Below are positions 6,510 to 7,822 of a stretch of 7,822 nt of DNA, piece after piece (the stretch's first letter is position 1; every line of letters begins with the position of its first letter). Made by a program: the position numbers and the translations under genes. The DNA is from Coriobacteriia bacterium (GTDB taxonomy: Bacteria > Actinomycetota > Coriobacteriia > WRKU01): assembly GCA_009784095.1 (NCBI GenBank), contig WRDL01000066.1:1-7822 (forward strand), written 5' to 3'. The notes beneath the pieces are model-generated. The model made no database searches. It saw only the letters and a list, made by a program, of their open reading frames with translations, and was not told where the DNA came from.

Positions 6510-7822
6510 TTACTCGACCTGTGGGAATAATTGGTCGGTCAGATCCGATGGTACGGAAGGGTCTGGGACAGTAGAGTCGGTTCCTTTTGTCCCATTCTGG
6601 TATGGTGGGACAAAAGGAACCGACCCAACTGCCCCAGCGGTATCCGACCCTTGCTTTCCCTCATCTAGGATACGCATCAGGTCCTCTTCGGTCAGTATCG
6701 TAACACCGAGCGAGACCGCTTTATCGTACTTTGACCCGGGGTTGTCCCCGGCGACCACGAACGAGGTGTTCTTCGAGACCGAGCCCGATACGGTCGCTCC
6801 AAGAGCACGCAGATCATCGGTCGCTTGGGCGCGCACCAGATGAGCGAGCGTTCCGGTCAGGACGAACGTCTGGCCACTCAGCGTCTGCGTAGCGGTATCG
6901 ATCGGTTCGACCTCGAGGTCGACTCCGGCGCGCTCGAGCCGATCGATCAGGGTACGATTGTCCGCCACCTCGAAGAAGTGGATTATGCTTTTCGCGATGA
7001 CAGGGCCGACCCCCTCGATGGCGGTGAGCTCCTCCTCGCTTGCCTGCGCGATCGCGCGAAGCGATCCCAGCGCTCCGACGAGCGCTTCCGATACCGTCGC
7101 GCCGACATGGCGGATCCCCAACCCGAACAGTAGCTTAGGTAGCGGTCTTGTCTTGCTCGCTTCGATGTTTTCGATGACCTTTTGCGCCATCGTCTCGCCG
7201 AAGAGCGAGGGAGTGCCGTCCTTGAGCGCGCGATTAAGCTCGAGATCGGTCAATTGCGCGAGCGTCAATAAATAGAAATCCGCGATATCACCGACCAGAT
7301 CGGACTGGATCAACCGTGCGATCGTCTCGCGCCCGAGTCCTTGGATATCGGCCGCCCCGCGCGAGACCCAATGCTGGAGCCGGACCTGCAGTTGGGCCGG
7401 GCACAACGCATTGATGCAGCGCAGCGCCACCTCACTTTCTTCGCGCAGGACAGGACTCCCGCAGCTCGGACAGGTATCAGGCATCGCGAACGGACGCTCG
7501 GTCCCCTCGCGCAGCTCGATCAGCGCAGCGACCACCTCAGGGATGACATCACCGGCTTTTCGCACGATGACAGTGTCACCGATCATGAGGTCCTTACGCT
7601 CGATCTCGTCGGCATTATGGAGCGTGGCGCGCGCGATCGTCGAGCCGGCGACCAATACCGGATCGAAATTGGCGACCGGGGTGAGTACACCGGTACGTCC
7701 CACTTGGATGGTGATGTCGCGTAGTACGGTGGTCTTCTCTTCAGGGGGGAATTTGAATGCGATCGCCCAACGCGGGGCTTTGGCGGTATAGCCGAGTCGG
7801 TCCTGCTCGACGAACAAGTCGA
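6510..7822 (-). CDS. ligA: NAD-dependent DNA ligase LigA, C-terminal two thirds (partial)
   Basis: LigA seals nicks with NAD+ as AMP donor during replication and repair. The gene enters from the right edge, so the N-terminal part with the adenylated lysine (KxDG) is outside. The first residues seen (DLFVEQDRLGYTAKAPRWAI) are the end of the adenylation domain. Then come the OB fold (VGRTGVLTPVANFDPV and ATLHNADEI), a four-Cys zinc finger (CPSC ... C....C, 7422-7472), helix-hairpin-helix repeats (for example GVGPVIAKSI, about 6981-7010) and a BRCT domain (FVLTGTL ... GDNPGSKYDKA, about 6666-6870). After BRCT, where LigA normally ends, a Gly/Ser/Pro/Thr-rich tail of about 50 residues follows. 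Most of it is encoded by a palindromic repeat (6557-6652). The tail is probably disordered and tolerated. The stop TAA sits one base before the CPBP protease start. Confidence 0.97.
   Translation of the reverse strand, partial: DLFVEQDRLGYTAKAPRWAIAFKFPPEEKTTVLRDITIQVGRTGVLTPVANFDPVLVAGSTIARATLHNADEIERKDLMIGDTVIVRKAGDVIPEVVAALIELREGTERPFAMPDTCPSCGSPVLREESEVALRCINALCPAQLQVRLQHWVSRGAADIQGLGRETIARLIQSDLVGDIADFYLLTLAQLTDLELNRALKDGTPSLFGETMAQKVIENIEASKTRPLPKLLFGLGIRHVGATVSEALVGALGSLRAIAQASEEELTAIEGVGPVIAKSIIHFFEVADNRTLIDRLERAGVDLEVEPIDTATQTLSGQTFVLTGTLAHLVRAQATDDLRALGATVSGSVSKNTSFVVAGDNPGSKYDKAVSLGVTILTEEDLMRILDEGKQGSDTAGAVGSVPFVPPYQNGTKGTDSTVPDPSVPSDLTDQLFPQVE
6557..6652. repeat. Long palindromic element inserted in frame at the 3' end of ligA
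   Basis: The core is a perfect 19-bp inverted repeat: GTCGGTTCCTTTTGTCCCA (6576-6594) and its complement TGGGACAAAAGGAACCGAC (6606-6624), with an 11-nt loop. Outside it, pairing continues with few mismatches: CAGT/ACTG (6569-6572 with 6628-6631), CTGGG/CCCAG (6563-6567 with 6633-6637). AAGGGTC/GACCCTT (6557-6563 and 6646-6652) gives an alternative outermost pairing that shares 6563. In the ligA frame it encodes about 33 residues including VGSVPFVPPYQNGTKGTDST. The element is likely one copy of a dispersed family, but no second copy is in this window. There is no T-run, so it does not look like a terminator. Confidence 0.85.

Noticed and set aside
6576..6624. Perfect hairpin as an intrinsic terminator of ligA
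   Set aside because: It lies inside the coding region, about 65 bases before the stop, has no T-run after it, and the coupled CPBP gene follows directly.

Overview
The window reads as an ordinary chromosomal segment of an anaerobic bacterium with moderate GC. I place it, with low confidence, among anaerobic Gram-positives, perhaps Actinobacteria of the class Coriobacteriia. The reasons are a secreted InlB-type repeat protein, a CcsA-type cytochrome c assembly protein, an oxygen-sensitive cobalamin/radical-SAM enzyme, and a palindromic insert coding a GTKGTD peptide in ligA. No tRNA, rRNA, CRISPR array or insertion sequence was seen.

Left block (1-3134): a 216-bp divergent control region separates a leftward BchE-like B12/radical-SAM gene, cut by the window edge, from a rightward two-gene unit. 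That unit is a LuxE-like acyl-adenylating enzyme followed 22 bp later by a CcsA/ResC cytochrome c heme-handling membrane protein. This trio is the most unusual gene combination in the window. BchE belongs to anaerobic bacteriochlorophyll synthesis, yet no other photosynthesis gene is visible. The shared control region suggests a link between the three, but this is inference from gene order only.

Middle block (3135-5529): a short convergent gap with a small hairpin is followed by a leftward gene for a 711-residue secreted protein. It consists of a signal peptide and ten InlB B-type (Flg_new-like) repeats. The last five form an A-B-A-B-A array with a recent 405-bp tandem duplication. The gene is preceded by a good extended -10 promoter and a 38-codon upstream ORF with its own ribosome binding site. 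The stop of that ORF overlaps the start of the big gene (ATGA), which suggests translational coupling.

Right block (5672-7822): the leftward pair ligA (NAD-dependent DNA ligase, N-terminal part outside the window) and a CPBP-family membrane protease gene are separated by one base. The ligA 3' end carries a large palindrome of about 96 bp that lengthens the protein beyond its BRCT domain without breaking the frame. It codes for related peptides on both strands, like a protein-coding palindromic repeat element.

Gene-free stretches are all under 300 bp. They hold the divergent region (665-880), the convergent gap (3135-3250) and the gap behind the protease gene (5500-5704).
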